Assembly (NCBI RefSeq): GCF_019649055.1
Contig: NW_026570270.1
Span: 930,001 to 994,000, forward strand
Length of the DNA: 64,000 bases
Origin: Paramacrobiotus metropolitanus
Taxonomy: Eukaryota > Tardigrada > Eutardigrada > Parachela > Macrobiotidae
Direction of reading: 5' to 3'
Shown here: positions 24,406 to 35,248 of the stretch, one piece after another
Position numbering within the stretch: position 1 is the stretch's first letter
Layout of the letters: every line of letters starts with the position of its first letter
Translations under genes and position numbers: made by a program
Notes under the pieces: generated by a model
The model's database searches: none
Told to the model about the DNA's origin: nothing
The model's input: the letters and a program-made list of their open reading frames with translations, nothing else

Positions 24406-25272
24406 GTTTCAATTTGAGACAAGTGAAAATACCTTCATTGTTAGCATATTGTGCAGTGTGCATGCTCTCAAAGGACTGGTACCCATGGTCTGCTTTTAAT
24501 CGCACTGTAACAACTGCATCCAACGTTAAACAAAACGGTGCCCAGAACCGTTAGAATATTCTAATTACATAGCTAAATGATCACAACTGTAGTTTACAGT
24601 TGTGTACAGTTTACTCTGTACTGTGTGCAGTTGTTTGCAGTTTAAAACATGCGGCGGATGCATGCCACTCGCTTCGAAACGCTCGTCAACTTTACGGAAA
24701 AAATGTTTTTGCATGTTGTGACATTTGTTGCCGAAGCCAAGATGTGCAAGACCTACTTTTGGAAGAGTTCGCGCACTGCACAGCCTGCACTGTGACGCGC
24801 GGTGCACCATTTAATTTTCATTGGCAAAACAAAACAAACAAATTTCCTGGACTGAAAATCTTGGCTAGAAAAAGAATTACTACGTATTATTAGGCTTAGT
24901 ACTCCTGGAATAGCTCCATTACTCCAGTAAAGTTTCGGACGAATAGTAAACAGCAAACGTTTGGGTGGGAAGAAAGTAACAGTAACGTAAAGTAATTATA
25001 CACTACGTGGACAATCTCTCGATTGTGCAGCGGCAGGTACGGGATAAAAAAGGAATCTCTGGGATTTAAAATAATTTCGGATTTGTGTATATAAAAGGAA
25101 TAATAATAGTAGGGGAAAGAATTTTGTGAGTGCATGAAGGACATGAGAGGTTGTGGGTGTTTCTTTACTACAGTTGAGACCTTGAAAATTGCGCGTTTAG
25201 TCTGTAACTTTCCATAGGTTTACACAGTCATTTTGGTGGTAGTAATTTGTGTAGTAGTAATTTGTGTAGTTA
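24406..25272. other. Repeat-rich spacer
   Basis: No supported gene. From about 25080 the plus strand becomes poor in C, the same bias as the adjoining foldback arm, so the element may extend to the left in degraded form. Confidence 0.4.
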
Positions 25273-26613
25273 AGAAAGTTGATTGCTTAATGGAGCGAAC
25301 TATTATGTTTTGCACTGATAGTCTTGGATGTGTAGTAACAGGTGGTTTGTATATGTGATGTAGGCTGGGACGTACATTAAAAGGTTGTTCGAGAGAATGT
25401 TTGGTTTAATTGGTTTGTTGACTGGATTTTTTTGAGTTCGGTGGGTATATTAGAAGTTGAGGAACGTTGTGTTTGAGTTATTATGGATTTGACAAAGTAT
25501 ATGCAGTGAGGAGAATGTTTTTCTTGTTGGTTATTTTCTGGTGGCCGGTTTAGATTTTCGGAAGCGTACCGATTCAGGTTGTTGAATTTTGTTTGGTCTT
25601 TTTAGGTTAAGTATAGTTTAGTAAGTTTGCTTTCATAGATAGCTTCTTTTAAGTATTGTTTTTTTTTAATAGAATAATGGAAACTGGTTGTGATCGCAAG
25701 AAATACATGCGTGAGTATGTGCGTGATTATAGAACAAAAACGCAAAACGGAAATTGATGGTAATTGTAGCAAGGAAGATAATGAAGTAGTGATGATGTTA
25801 GACATGAAAATTTGAAGTCAAAAAACAAAAATGTAAACTTAACAGGGTCAGCAAAACACAACAAATTCAGGACAAAATCGTAAAGTAATGCTTAAGAAAA
25901 GATCCGGACAACCATTACATACTACCATACTCCGCAAATGTCGTTTAGCACGTTCCCTTTACAACAATTGTCCAATAATTGTCCAAAAATTCTCCAATAA
26001 TTTTTTCCAAACATACCAGAAAACGCACCACCTTTAGTATTCCGATTACATTTTTGTTTTTTAACTTTTACATTCTCTATCTAACATCATCACTACTTCG
26101 CACATTATTCTCCCTGCTACAATTACCATCAGTTTTGATTTTGCATTTCTTTATATAACCACGCATATACTCACGCATGTATTTCTCACGATCACAACCA
26201 CCTTCCATTATTTTATTAAAAAAGAATTCTGTAATAATGTATGAAAGAAAACTTACTAAACCAAACTCAACCTAAAAAGACTTACCAAAGCCAAACAAAA
26301 GACAGCAACCTGAATCAGTAAGTATCCACAAATCCATACCGGCCACCAAAAAAAACCAACACGAAAAACATTTTGCTCACTCCATATACTTCGACCACTC
26401 CATAATAACTCAAACACAAGATTTCTCAATTTCAACCGAACTCAAAAAATCCAGTCAACAACCAAATTAAACTATACATTTCCTCGAACAACCTTTTAAT
26501 GTACCTACCAACCTACTTCCCACATACAAACCACCTGTTCCTACACATCCAAGACTATCAGAGCAAAACATAATAGTGTGCTCCATTAAGCAATCAACTT
26601 TCTCGAAATTTCT
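25273..26613. repeat. Large palindromic foldback element, ~560-bp arms
   Basis: The left arm (about 25273-25834) is the reverse complement of the right arm (about 26048-26613), separated by about 213 bp. Clear landmarks are AGTTGATTGCTTAATGGAGC (left) against GCTCCATTAAGCAATCAACT (right), ACATTAAAAGGTTGTTCGAG against the matching GAACAACCTTTTAATGT, and AAAAAACAAAAATGT against ACATTTTTGTTTTTT. Divergence between arms is modest, with scattered substitutions and small indels. The left arm is nearly C-free and the right nearly G-free. No long coding frame is present. It could extrude as a very long hairpin. Confidence 0.88.
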
Positions 26614-26890
26614 TGAATTTTCCACAATAATCCATCACTATCTACAACCCGCAACACACTCCACTTCCTGTAACACTTCATTAAACACTCAAATGCAAAC
26701 AACCAGAAAGTCGAATATATTTCTACCATACTATAGTAAAACTCCCACTACCTTCACCCTAATTTAACATTCACCCTTTCTTCATTATCACTTTTCGTCA
26801 AACATATCACTTTTAATATAATTTACTATATTAACAAATTCTCTATTCAGCACTTTATTTCCTACCCTTATAATCTCCACATACAATATG

Positions 26891-27490
26891 TTCTGCAATG
26901 TGCTCCTACATTATGTAGAAGCACATTGCAATGTGTATATAGTGTTGGCCGGCCTAGGGCCGCGGCCGAACGGCCCGGACCGAGGTCAGCCCGCCCCTTT
27001 GGGAGGGCCGCGTCGGGCCGCGGCCCTCGGCCAGGGAGAAGGGCCATGGCCCGGGCTGCGGCCCGGGCCGTGGCCCGTTGTGGACGTTAAATATGGAAAA
27101 ACCTTGAAAAACAAAAAAATTTCTTTGGGTTTTACTGAAATTTAGTCTTTTCGATGAGTTTTTCTTAATTTTTACAGCATTAAACGTTTCTAGGCCAAAA
27201 TCCGTCTATTTTTCCGTTGACATACCCGCTGTAGCCGCTCGCATAATGACATCCGGGAATGAAATCTTTACTTTGCTGCAAGACGGCCCGGGCCGCGGCC
27301 CGGGGACATGTCGGGCCGCAGCCCGGATCGGCCCGCGGCCCGGGCCGTGTAAACGACGGCCCGGCCCTCTTGCTCGGGCCGGGCCGGGCCGGGCCGCGCC
27401 GGGCCGGGCAGGGCCGGGCCGACCCAACACTATACATATGAAGGAGCACATATATGTAGGAGGACATATATGTAGGAGCACATTGCAGGA
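26891..27490. mobile_element. GGCCC-rich element with nested inverted repeats
   Basis: Outer inverted repeats of 21 bp: TTCTGCAATGTGCTCCTACA at 26891 and TGTAGGAGCACATTGCAGGA ending at 27490, one mismatch over 21. Inner inverted repeats: TATATAGTGTTGGCCGGCC near 26936 and GGCCGACCCAACACTATACA near 27417. Inside each inner end is a 90-150-bp run built from GGGCC, CCGCGG and GGCCC words, flanking an AT-richer core at about 27085-27280. Open frames across the GC runs code only Gly/Pro/Arg/Ala repeats on all frames and are not genes. It looks like a non-autonomous DNA transposon. Confidence 0.72.
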
Positions 27491-27588
27491 GCATACTGGA
27501 TTACGTTTGTTTGGATACTACAATTCCGTTTTTCTCCTCCAAGAACCGATGCAATGTGCTCCTGCATTATGTACGAGCACAGTGCAAG

Positions 27589-27613
27589 GTGCTCCTACAT
27601 AATGTAGGAGCAC
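27589..27613. repeat. 25-nt palindrome related to the GC-rich element ends
   Basis: GTGCTCCTACAT and its complement ATGTAGGAGCAC flank a single central base. The sequence matches the terminal repeat of the element that ends at 27490. More diverged units lie at 27549-27581. Confidence 0.8.
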
Positions 27614-28977
27614 ATAATGTAACCTAAAAAAGATGCCGAGCTAACAACGCCATCTACAAGTTTCACGCATCGTTACTCGACTCATGTCACATGACTCATG
27701 TCACATGACTGTTAGGCCCCACCGCTTCCTTCAACCGGCCGGACCCTTCCGTACTCTACGGGCGCCAAAAATTACTTTTGTTTACACACGGATATCGAAG
27801 ACCAAAAACCGAAACTACAGTTTTATATATGCTACGACTGATTCTAGTCGTATACCGCACCTGTCACGGTTCAATGAACCTGCCGCAAAATTACGCGAGC
27901 GTAAACGGTAAGGGTCAAAAACTGGCAGTAATACAGTACAACGCCGTTTTCAAACTACAACAGATTTAGCGCTGGGGTCGCGGGATGGCACCATATATAC
28001 GTTGTCGTCATCCGCCGATGCTGAACATGTAGTGCGATAACGCCGCAGGCAGTACCGGTTCAGTTTGCCCACGTCAGGCGAACCTTCACCGGTTAGATCG
28101 TCTACACTCCACTGGCGTCCATGGTAATGTGCCGACGGACGGGGATTCCTGCTTTGGTAGTCCTGAAGAATCTACAGAGTTATTCACTGGGTTTCACGGT
28201 GTACCTAAGCAGACTAAGAAGATTATCAGCCAAATTTGCCGAACCATACCGGCAGCCGGATTTGTTTCTCCTGAATTCTCAAATTTGTAAATCTTGGCAT
28301 TTAATTTCCAGTGTCACGAAAAGATGGAACTCTGGTTTGGTGTAAAAGCGACCTCCACAATTAACTAAACAAGTGGAAACTGGGATGCCGATGCGCTCCA
28401 AAATTTAAAATAATAAAATCACGAACAGGATGCGACAGGAACCCTAAACACATCCAGTTCCCTTACATGCTGACTGCCGAGCACTGAAATGGAAATTTGC
28501 TGGGACAGAAAAGCGTCTGAAAATGAGGTGACTGATTTCGAAATCCTCCACCTAAGTCTCTAACCATAAGATGCACATTTACGAAGCTAATTTTCCAGGG
28601 TGATGACGACAGCCGAATACGGAATTCCAATGCGGGAACAGCGTCCGTGCCTAACAGTGGCAAAGCATATCGTGCTCCGAGCGTGTGATTTGGAAAGATT
28701 CTTTCCAAATCACACGCTCTATACATTCACAGCCATCTCATCAGAAATCCAACTGAATTTCCATGGAACACCTTGTGCTGGCGGTGCGATCGTGATGGAA
28801 CGCTGGTGCACGATGAGACGTTCGAGACGGATACCAGCATGCATGGCGGTCTCCTCAACTAACCATAGCGCTTCAACTAGGTATTTGGCGCGAAGTTATG
28901 TATCGGCGGTATTTACAGTAAATGCATTTTGCATGTATGCTTATTTTTCCTGCATTAATTTTACGCGTTTTACAATG
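27614..28977. other. Repeat-derived spacer containing a 41-nt palindrome
   Basis: No supported gene. A direct repeat ACTCATGTCACATG occurs near 27682-27708. A perfect 20-bp-arm palindrome lies at 28679-28719. Confidence 0.45.
28679..28719. repeat. Perfect 41-nt palindrome (20-bp arms, 1-nt centre)
   Basis: GAGCGTGTGATTTGGAAAGA, then T, then TCTTTCCAAATCACACGCTC. The arms are exact reverse complements. It may be the junction of a foldback or the head-to-head ends of two short repeats. Confidence 0.92.
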
Positions 28978-29801
28978 GTGGAGGTCGATTACATTTGGGT
29001 AACCGTTGCGCGTCGGGTAACGGGGAAACGCGTAAAAAGTGTGACGTAACAGCGCGTAATTAAGTAAACATTCTGATTGGTAATCGCGAAATCTGGGATG
29101 GGTTTTGGCTTACTTGTCCGCGTAAGCGTTGCGCTTCGACGTCGAAGCAACCATTCACCCAAACTTCTTACGCGCACCGATCAGCAAATTTTTGAAGTTC
29201 TGAAAAATTTTAATTGTTGGCTTGACGCTACAAAATTATTTCTCTTTAGAAGTTGTTGTGCTATTATCGTTTACGATTTTTATTTGGGGTGTAATTATCA
29301 TCATCATATCGAGATCGCATTGCTGAACACAAGTGCTGTAGGTTGTAATTATTTTTTATCACGTACTGTGCCATTATGACATCTCCTAAGAGGACGTCTC
29401 CGCGAAGAAGAAGCGAGGACCCATAAAACCAAAGGTGGCTAACAGAGGCCTGCTGCCAGCTCAAGATCAGACTGATAATTTTTTTGTCTCGCTGTTTTTT
29501 TCGTCGGTGCCATACCAGAAAAATAACAAAAGATAATATTATGTTACGCACTCGTAATCCATAATTAAGTTCCAATGAGATTATGTACTGTTTTTATATC
29601 GAGAAATGATCCAGTCTGAATCACAGAGGAGCTGCATTAAACGATAACTTTTTTACACTTGGATGGTCAATTTCCACCCTGGCACGTAAATTTACTCGTT
29701 TTCTTATTTGCCATTTCATTTTTTGCTGACTCATTCGTAATTTTTACGCGTTCCACCGTTACCCGACGCGCAACGGTTACCCAAATGTAATTGACCTCCA
29801 C
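28978..29801. mobile_element. 824-bp MITE-like DNA transposon with TIRs and 5-bp target duplication
   Basis: Terminal inverted repeats of about 60 bp: the left end GTGGAGGTCGATTACATTTG at 28978 continues with GGTAACCGTTGCGCGTCGGG. The right end carries CCCGACGCGCAACGGTTACC and finishes with CAAATGTAATTGACCTCCAC at 29801. Only about two mismatches occur over the first 50 bases. The element is bounded by the direct repeat CAATG (28973-28977 and 29802-29806), consistent with a 5-bp target-site duplication. The interior has no transposase-like frame, so it is non-autonomous. The superfamily is not assigned. Confidence 0.88.
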
Positions 29802-29806
29802 CAATG

Positions 29807-30254
29807 GTTAGCTTCAGACGTTTATAGTGTATATTCATGCCCAGCTGCGTCTGTCGGCTAAAACTTTGTACCGTACACCGTATGAATTAACTAGAAGGTT
29901 AGATAGCAGGTTTTTTAGCGGTAAATTTATTTTTATTAGCCAAAACGATGGCGCGAAGTCTTCCTGAATTTTATTTTCCTACATAAAACAAGAGCCGGGC
30001 GCAGTGACCTTGAGGCCAAGCCACAGCTGAGCGGATATCCGGAAAGTCTGGTCATCCATGCAATACAAAGCAGTAATCTATACGCGTAAGCCGTTACTCG
30101 TTAGTATCGTTCATAAAATTGTACTACGCGGTTCGCCTTCACCGCTTTTATATGACAAGGTGACAATCAAACTATCATTAACGTGAATTCCGTATTGAGT
30201 TTATCAGATTAGAATGAAGATTTGTAAAGCTGTTTAAGATTTGTATCTTAAAGA
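29807..30254. other. Spacer upstream of the DIRS-like remnant
   Basis: No gene supported. It may include decayed reverse-transcriptase sequence of the adjoining retroelement, but no RT motif is readable. Confidence 0.35.
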
Positions 30255-31435
30255 CTTTATATTCCGGTCGCCGATAACACCTTTGCGGATGCGTTAAGCC
30301 GTGTTTGTACTGCTGATTGTTATAAGTCGACCGTGGTCGATTGTATCAGGCACCGTGAAAGTGTACTGCGCCTGAGCGGTAACTACTGTTCCAGATACCC
30401 AAATAGCAAGTCTGAACGGGACCCTGACCGCGTTGCGGCTCAGTGCTATGACACCGTCCTCTGTCCGCACCCGGAAGGCCCAGTGGAGGAGGTTTAGCAG
30501 CTTCTGCAGTAAAGATCGGCTTCAGTCAGTACCGGCAAAGCCAAGTACAGTTTGATTATACATTGCCAAGTCACTGTCACGTAATCTTGAGTTTAGTTCC
30601 GTTCAGAACTACCTGGCTGCCATTGTGCCGTTGTACCATCTTCATTATAAACCGGCGCCGGATCTCAAACATTTTGTGATCGCTCAGGCTATGGAAGGAG
30701 TGCGTCGTCAGCGCAGGGAATTTCCTAGCAAAAAACCCCCAATTACGAGTTTACGACACACCATTTGGTTGGCATTTTTGAAGTAGTGCACCGACTTCCG
30801 CGGAAGTACGAAAGGCGTTCTGGGCTGCTTGTTTCAAGTTGTTTGTTTGCATTCTTTTCATTGTTACGGAAACGCAGTCTGTTTGGAACCGATAAAGGTC
30901 ATCTACACATTCGTTTCCGGGATGTTACTGTGGGAAAAAACAACGTTCTCGTGTCCGCTCCGGTTATGAAAACCAGTCACTGCATTGGTGAAAAAATCCT
31001 TATTCCGCTCCCGATCCGACCGGGCTCGGTGTTTTGCCCCGCTAAAGCTTTTACAGAGCTTCGTGAAAGTGGTGTGCTTGAAAGTGACCGTTCAGTCTTC
31101 TGTTACCGTGATAACAGTGGGGCGTTAAGAAACCTGCCCGCGGCCAAATTCACGCGTTTATTGCAGACTGCTATGCATGAGGCTGGGTACGATGGCGCAA
31201 AATTTAGTATTCACTCCTTCCGGCGGGGGTGGTGCATCATTTGCATCCGAATGTGGTGCGTCTCCAGAAGCTATAAAAGCGCAAGGAAATTGGCGCAGCG
31301 CCTGTTTCGAGAAATACATTGTTCGGGAAAACGATCGGCGTCTTCTTTTTGCCCGTGCCGCGGCCACGGGTTTCCCTTGGGTTTCCCTTGGGCTCACTGC
31401 GTTGAACTGCCTGTTTGTTCGCTCTCGTTGAGCGG
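30255..31435 (+). mobile_element. Decayed DIRS/Ngaro-like retroelement: RNase H end plus tyrosine recombinase
   Basis: 30263-30498 reads DNTFADALSR, the usual end of the RNase H domain in DIRS- and Ty3-type elements, then about 65 open codons. From 30601 another frame reads VQNYLAAIVPLYHLHYKPAP, an N-terminal core-binding-like segment of a tyrosine recombinase. It slips frame near 30770 into SLLRKRSLFGTDKG (first catalytic Arg), continues to FSIHSFRRG (His-x-x-Arg) and slips again near 31235. The last block is PEAIKAQGNWRS, then FEKYI with the candidate catalytic Tyr. RNase H followed by tyrosine recombinase is the DIRS order. At least two frameshifts make it inactive. No terminal repeats were identified. 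Confidence 0.78.
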
Positions 31436-31762
31436 TTCTGTTTGTTTGGTTTTCCTGTTGTTTGTTGCGATTATTATAGGCTTAGCCAGAACGTTCTCTT
31501 TGGTGTACGCTACGCCCATAAGAACTAAAACTTTTGTGCCGAACAGCCAGCCGTTTGATTATACACAATACACACGCAGAGACGTTATTACCTTGATAAA
31601 AGCAATACGAGCAAAGTATATTGTAGTCAGCTAATCGTGGTCTTCGTCAGTTGCGGCGTAGTGCATATGAATAGCCACGTATAGTCTTCTTCATATGCGC
31701 TACGGTTGCGGTGATATCGATTAAACTTATTGCTAAGACATTTTTTACTGCTTATAGGTAAT
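31436..31762. other. Spacer between the retroelement and the protease gene
   Basis: The plus-strand frame continues open to 31634 but has no recognisable domain. Nothing else was seen. Confidence 0.35.
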
Positions 31763-33632
31763 TTATGCCTTTTTAGTGGCGTTGACAATAGTACTTTCAA
31801 TCCAGTTCTTTAGATATAACACATTCGCATAGATTCCCGGCACACCGGGCTGCGCGCAGCCCTTCCCCCACGTCGGCCCACGACACCACTCCGATCAGCT
31901 CGTGGTGCCCATCCTTGTCCTTAGCCACCAACGGGCCACCGCTGTCGCCTTGGCAGGAATTTTTCCAATTTTCCCGGAAGCCACCACAAACCCACAAATT
32001 CACGGCAGTTAGTTATTTTTGCGCCGGATATACCAGTACATATAGATATACCAGTATGATACAATCCGAATAAAGCATCAATCAGTGAATGTGAACTCTT
32101 CCAGCTGTTTAAAGCACGTAGTCCGGTCATACAAATCAATGGCCACTTGCTGCAGTTTATCCGAACCGATGCCCAAGATCAAGATAGGAACGGCGAAATT
32201 ATTGTCGCTCCGTCCTGTTATAAGATATGTATTTCCACTTATTATTTTATATACATCTGGTCTCTGGATGACCTTCACCGGCTTCATGATAAAACATAAA
32301 ACTACGGAACAAAATCGTGAAAAAAATAAGATCATTTCAGTGACCTTTTATAAAACGCCTGACCTTGGTTTTCCACCAAATGCCCCCATCCAGCAACAAA
32401 TGCCACTTTCTTTCCGTCGCGTTCTTTGTCAATATTGGCGGCACTGGCCAGATCCGTGGACGGATGCGTCGGCAAGCAGATAGGCTGGATACGCGAGGTG
32501 AACTTGACAGGCTCCGCCAGCTCCAGCAGGGCCACATCATTGTTAGTGTTGTCCTTGGGATTGTCGTAGTCCGGATGGTGGAAAACCCGGGAGATGGGCA
32601 GCAGTAGCTCCGGCTGGGTGAGCACTTGTTTAATGTCGGTAATCCCGACCACCGCTTTAATGTGGGTGGTGAGGAAGTCGTCGGGGTGGTTGTCCACGCA
32701 GTGACCGGCAGTCACGATCCAGCGATCGCTAATCTGTAGTGAATTTTGTTAATCAAACCAGTGCAATGGTAATTTCATTAAAGAAAAGTACCACATTAAG
32801 TATAAATCGGTGTGTTCATTTTATAAACTACACGGTTGGCTATCGCTTAATTATGCACTACATTAATGATGTTTATTTATATTGTAAAACTGAACACGAA
32901 TTGTGTGGGTGTTATTACTGCAAGCAGCATGAAAACATCAAAATCAGAATAAGAAATGCGGCAATAAAATCTAAGGGTTTTATATTTTATTTTTCTGCCG
33001 TAAACCAAGAACTCTCAGGAAGAGAGGAAATTTTTACGTATCGATAGCGTCACAAGCGGATTCTGTTGTATCTGTACTGCCTCTACGGTACACTACGGTT
33101 TCAAGTATTGGGGAAACAAACTCGCTTGGCGATCGGCTTGATAATCGGATAAATTTTCTAATGATGTGAAAAATATCCCTAAACTCAAATACCGATTAGA
33201 CGGTAATTATTAAAACATTACCATTTGTACATACCAGACTGGCAGCACAAAACTGGTAGACGGGCGGCATGTATTCCGGCCGGAACTGGATGAGTGCCAC
33301 AATCCACGGCCAGCTTTCTTCCTGCGCCTCCACACCGCCGATAATCCTGGAGCCTGTGGCCCACAGAGCGTCTGGTAACACTTTGGTCGGTGTATTCGAA
33401 TCGCCGGCGGCGGCGCCCGTGGTTGGCGCCGGCAGGGGCGGAGTTTTGGATTTAATAATTGCCGGGTTATTGCTGATTGGCTTCCACCATTCTGTCAACG
33501 GATGTCAATTAATTAATCCAAATAAATAAAAAAATTCGATGATGTAAATTTACTTTCTGCTGATTACAGCTGATATTTACGAGCTTGGACAGCAACGGTC
33601 AGACATATGAAAATGCAGATAAATTTAATCAT
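31763..33632 (-). CDS. Trypsin-fold secreted serine protease, probably disrupted
   Basis: Exons (minus): 33581..33632 (signal peptide [17 protein letters not shown]), 33235..33491, 32364..32733, from 32214 to about 32085, and about 32000 to 31763. The first joins are in frame. The activation site SRIIGG and the catalytic triad are readable: [14 protein letters not shown] and GDSGGP. The residue at the S1 pocket floor ([10 protein letters not shown]) is Asn where trypsins have Asp, so cleavage after Lys/Arg is unlikely. Two lesions: no usable GT donor or AG acceptor joins [12 protein letters not shown] to NLWVCGGF, although they align as neighbours; and a run of five G near 31870 shifts frame before [14 protein letters not shown]. 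It is either a young pseudogene or a gene with assembly errors. Confidence 0.78.
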
Positions 33633-34132
33633 AATTAAGAAAATATGGACTTGAGCAACCGCTGAAGGGTTGTTACGAATATCCATCGTCAAGGTGGTGG
33701 AAATTAATTATGGCAGAAATGGACAACATAATTCATGCAGGTTGGGTTGTGAAAATCCCATGTGCATGATTCCGCGAGCGCATTTCTTAAGCCAATGTGG
33801 AGTGGAGAATTTTGCTGCCCTTCGCATTTTTGCAGGAGTGTTGAAGTGGAAGCACTGACCAATACTTCGAAATTATGTCACTGTTGTTAGGATTACAAAA
33901 GCAGTGCGTTATAATGAATATGTATTGTACTACTGGAATCAAAACAATCCTGTAATGGTGAACATTTACTGCATATTTATTTAATTTAGAAAAGCGACAA
34001 GTCAGCGGCAAATGCTGGAATTGTGCATTTTTTAATGCCGCTGTCCCATGCTTTAACACACGAAAGGTCACGCTTATTTTTTAAATTTGTATAAAATTTT
34101 TAGGAATAAAGCGAGATGTATGAGTGACAAGG
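33633..34132. other. Spacer upstream of the protease gene
   Basis: Should hold the protease promoter. No other feature was seen. Confidence 0.35.
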
Positions 34133-34839
34133 TCATGCAAGCTCCCATGGTAAAGATAGCGCGAGTCGGTATCGCGAATGCAGATGGGTACGTACGCGCT
34201 GCGGGCGTGATATGCTTGAAGATGCAAGCGTACAGGGCGTAATTTTAGTCCCACTTTGCCGATTTGGTGCGTTTGACGACTGCCGCGATACACGCACATC
34301 GCTACACAGTTCCGCCGTCGTGAGAATAGCATCCCATAGCTGACAGGTGTGGCGGCAGCGCAGCCTTTCAACGATGTCCAGTGACTGGAAGATATCCTTT
34401 AGCATTTCCAGCGGCAACTCCAATACGCGCTCACCGGCACACAACGACTGTTTCCGTTTCGGCTCGGCATCAGCCTTGACAAGCCGCACATAGGACTTTC
34501 GCTCAACTTCATGAAGCAGCAACGCCGATTCAGACGGCGGCAGAGTCCAGTACCCGTTCGGCGCACGGCATGCTTGCATGACCAAATTGCCGGCTGGAAG
34601 CAGCCCTGGTCTCTCGGATTCTCGAAACGGACTGCGAATCTGTCGGCGGGAAGCAGTTCGCGGCAACCCTGCCCGTCCACCATCCCCTCCACCAGCTCCA
34701 TAAAACCCATATGCAGCGACTTTATCGCATGGGATTGCGAACAGATTATCACCTTCAGTATACAGCTTCCCTGCCTCTTTAGATCCCGAAAGCCACGAGC
34801 CATGACAGCAGGAGCCGTGTCAGCCGGCATCTTAGGCAA
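34133..34839 (-). pseudogene. F-box protein gene remnant 2
   Basis: The minus strand codes LLLHEVERKSYVRLV, then KRKQSLCAGERVLELPLEML and IFQSLDIVERLRCRHTCQLW, the same F-box block as the remnant at 20.5-20.7 kb. Upstream sequence that reads best as coding (DLKRQGSCILKVIICSQSHA, then HMGFMELVEGMV) lies in another frame, so a frameshift separates the two parts. The tail after DVRVSRQ is not recognisable. Closest support is the sister remnant; both sit next to zinc-finger copies, suggesting joint duplication. Confidence 0.6.
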
Positions 34840-35248
34840 AATTTGGTGTCTGGCGGACGCGGGAGAACGCGGCAGTAGGGCACCTACATACGGCTGCTGG
34901 CGCCGGCTGAAGGTAGTCCTCGGTTTTTACTGGTAATTTCTTTAATTAATGGTATTCGCAATTTCGTGTGACCGCATCTTAATAATATTTTTTTCTCATC
35001 ATGCACAGTACAGTAATATTTTCTAACAACTTATGCAGTTACGCGTACATTGGCGGTTGCCAATCACCGGTTGTAATACGCTTGTGGAGTGCACAGGCTT
35101 CCGCCGTTGGGGCAACGGCTTTCTTTACGTTTTCTTTACACTCTGCCTTTTCTGTTCAACCTTATAACGACGTCGCCCTCGCAGTTCTTTTGTTGTTCGA
35201 GTATTCACTGAATACTATTCAGTATTGAATTCACTTTTGAGATACGTA
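34840..35248. other. Upstream region of zinc-finger copy 4
   Basis: No supported gene. The TGTATTAAATTT motif of copies 1-3 is not clearly kept here. Confidence 0.35.

Noticed and set aside
27180-27602. Several overlapping open frames of 60-118 codons on both strands
   Set aside because: They arise from GGCC-word runs, code only Gly/Pro/Arg/Ala repeats in every frame and have no start or splice context.
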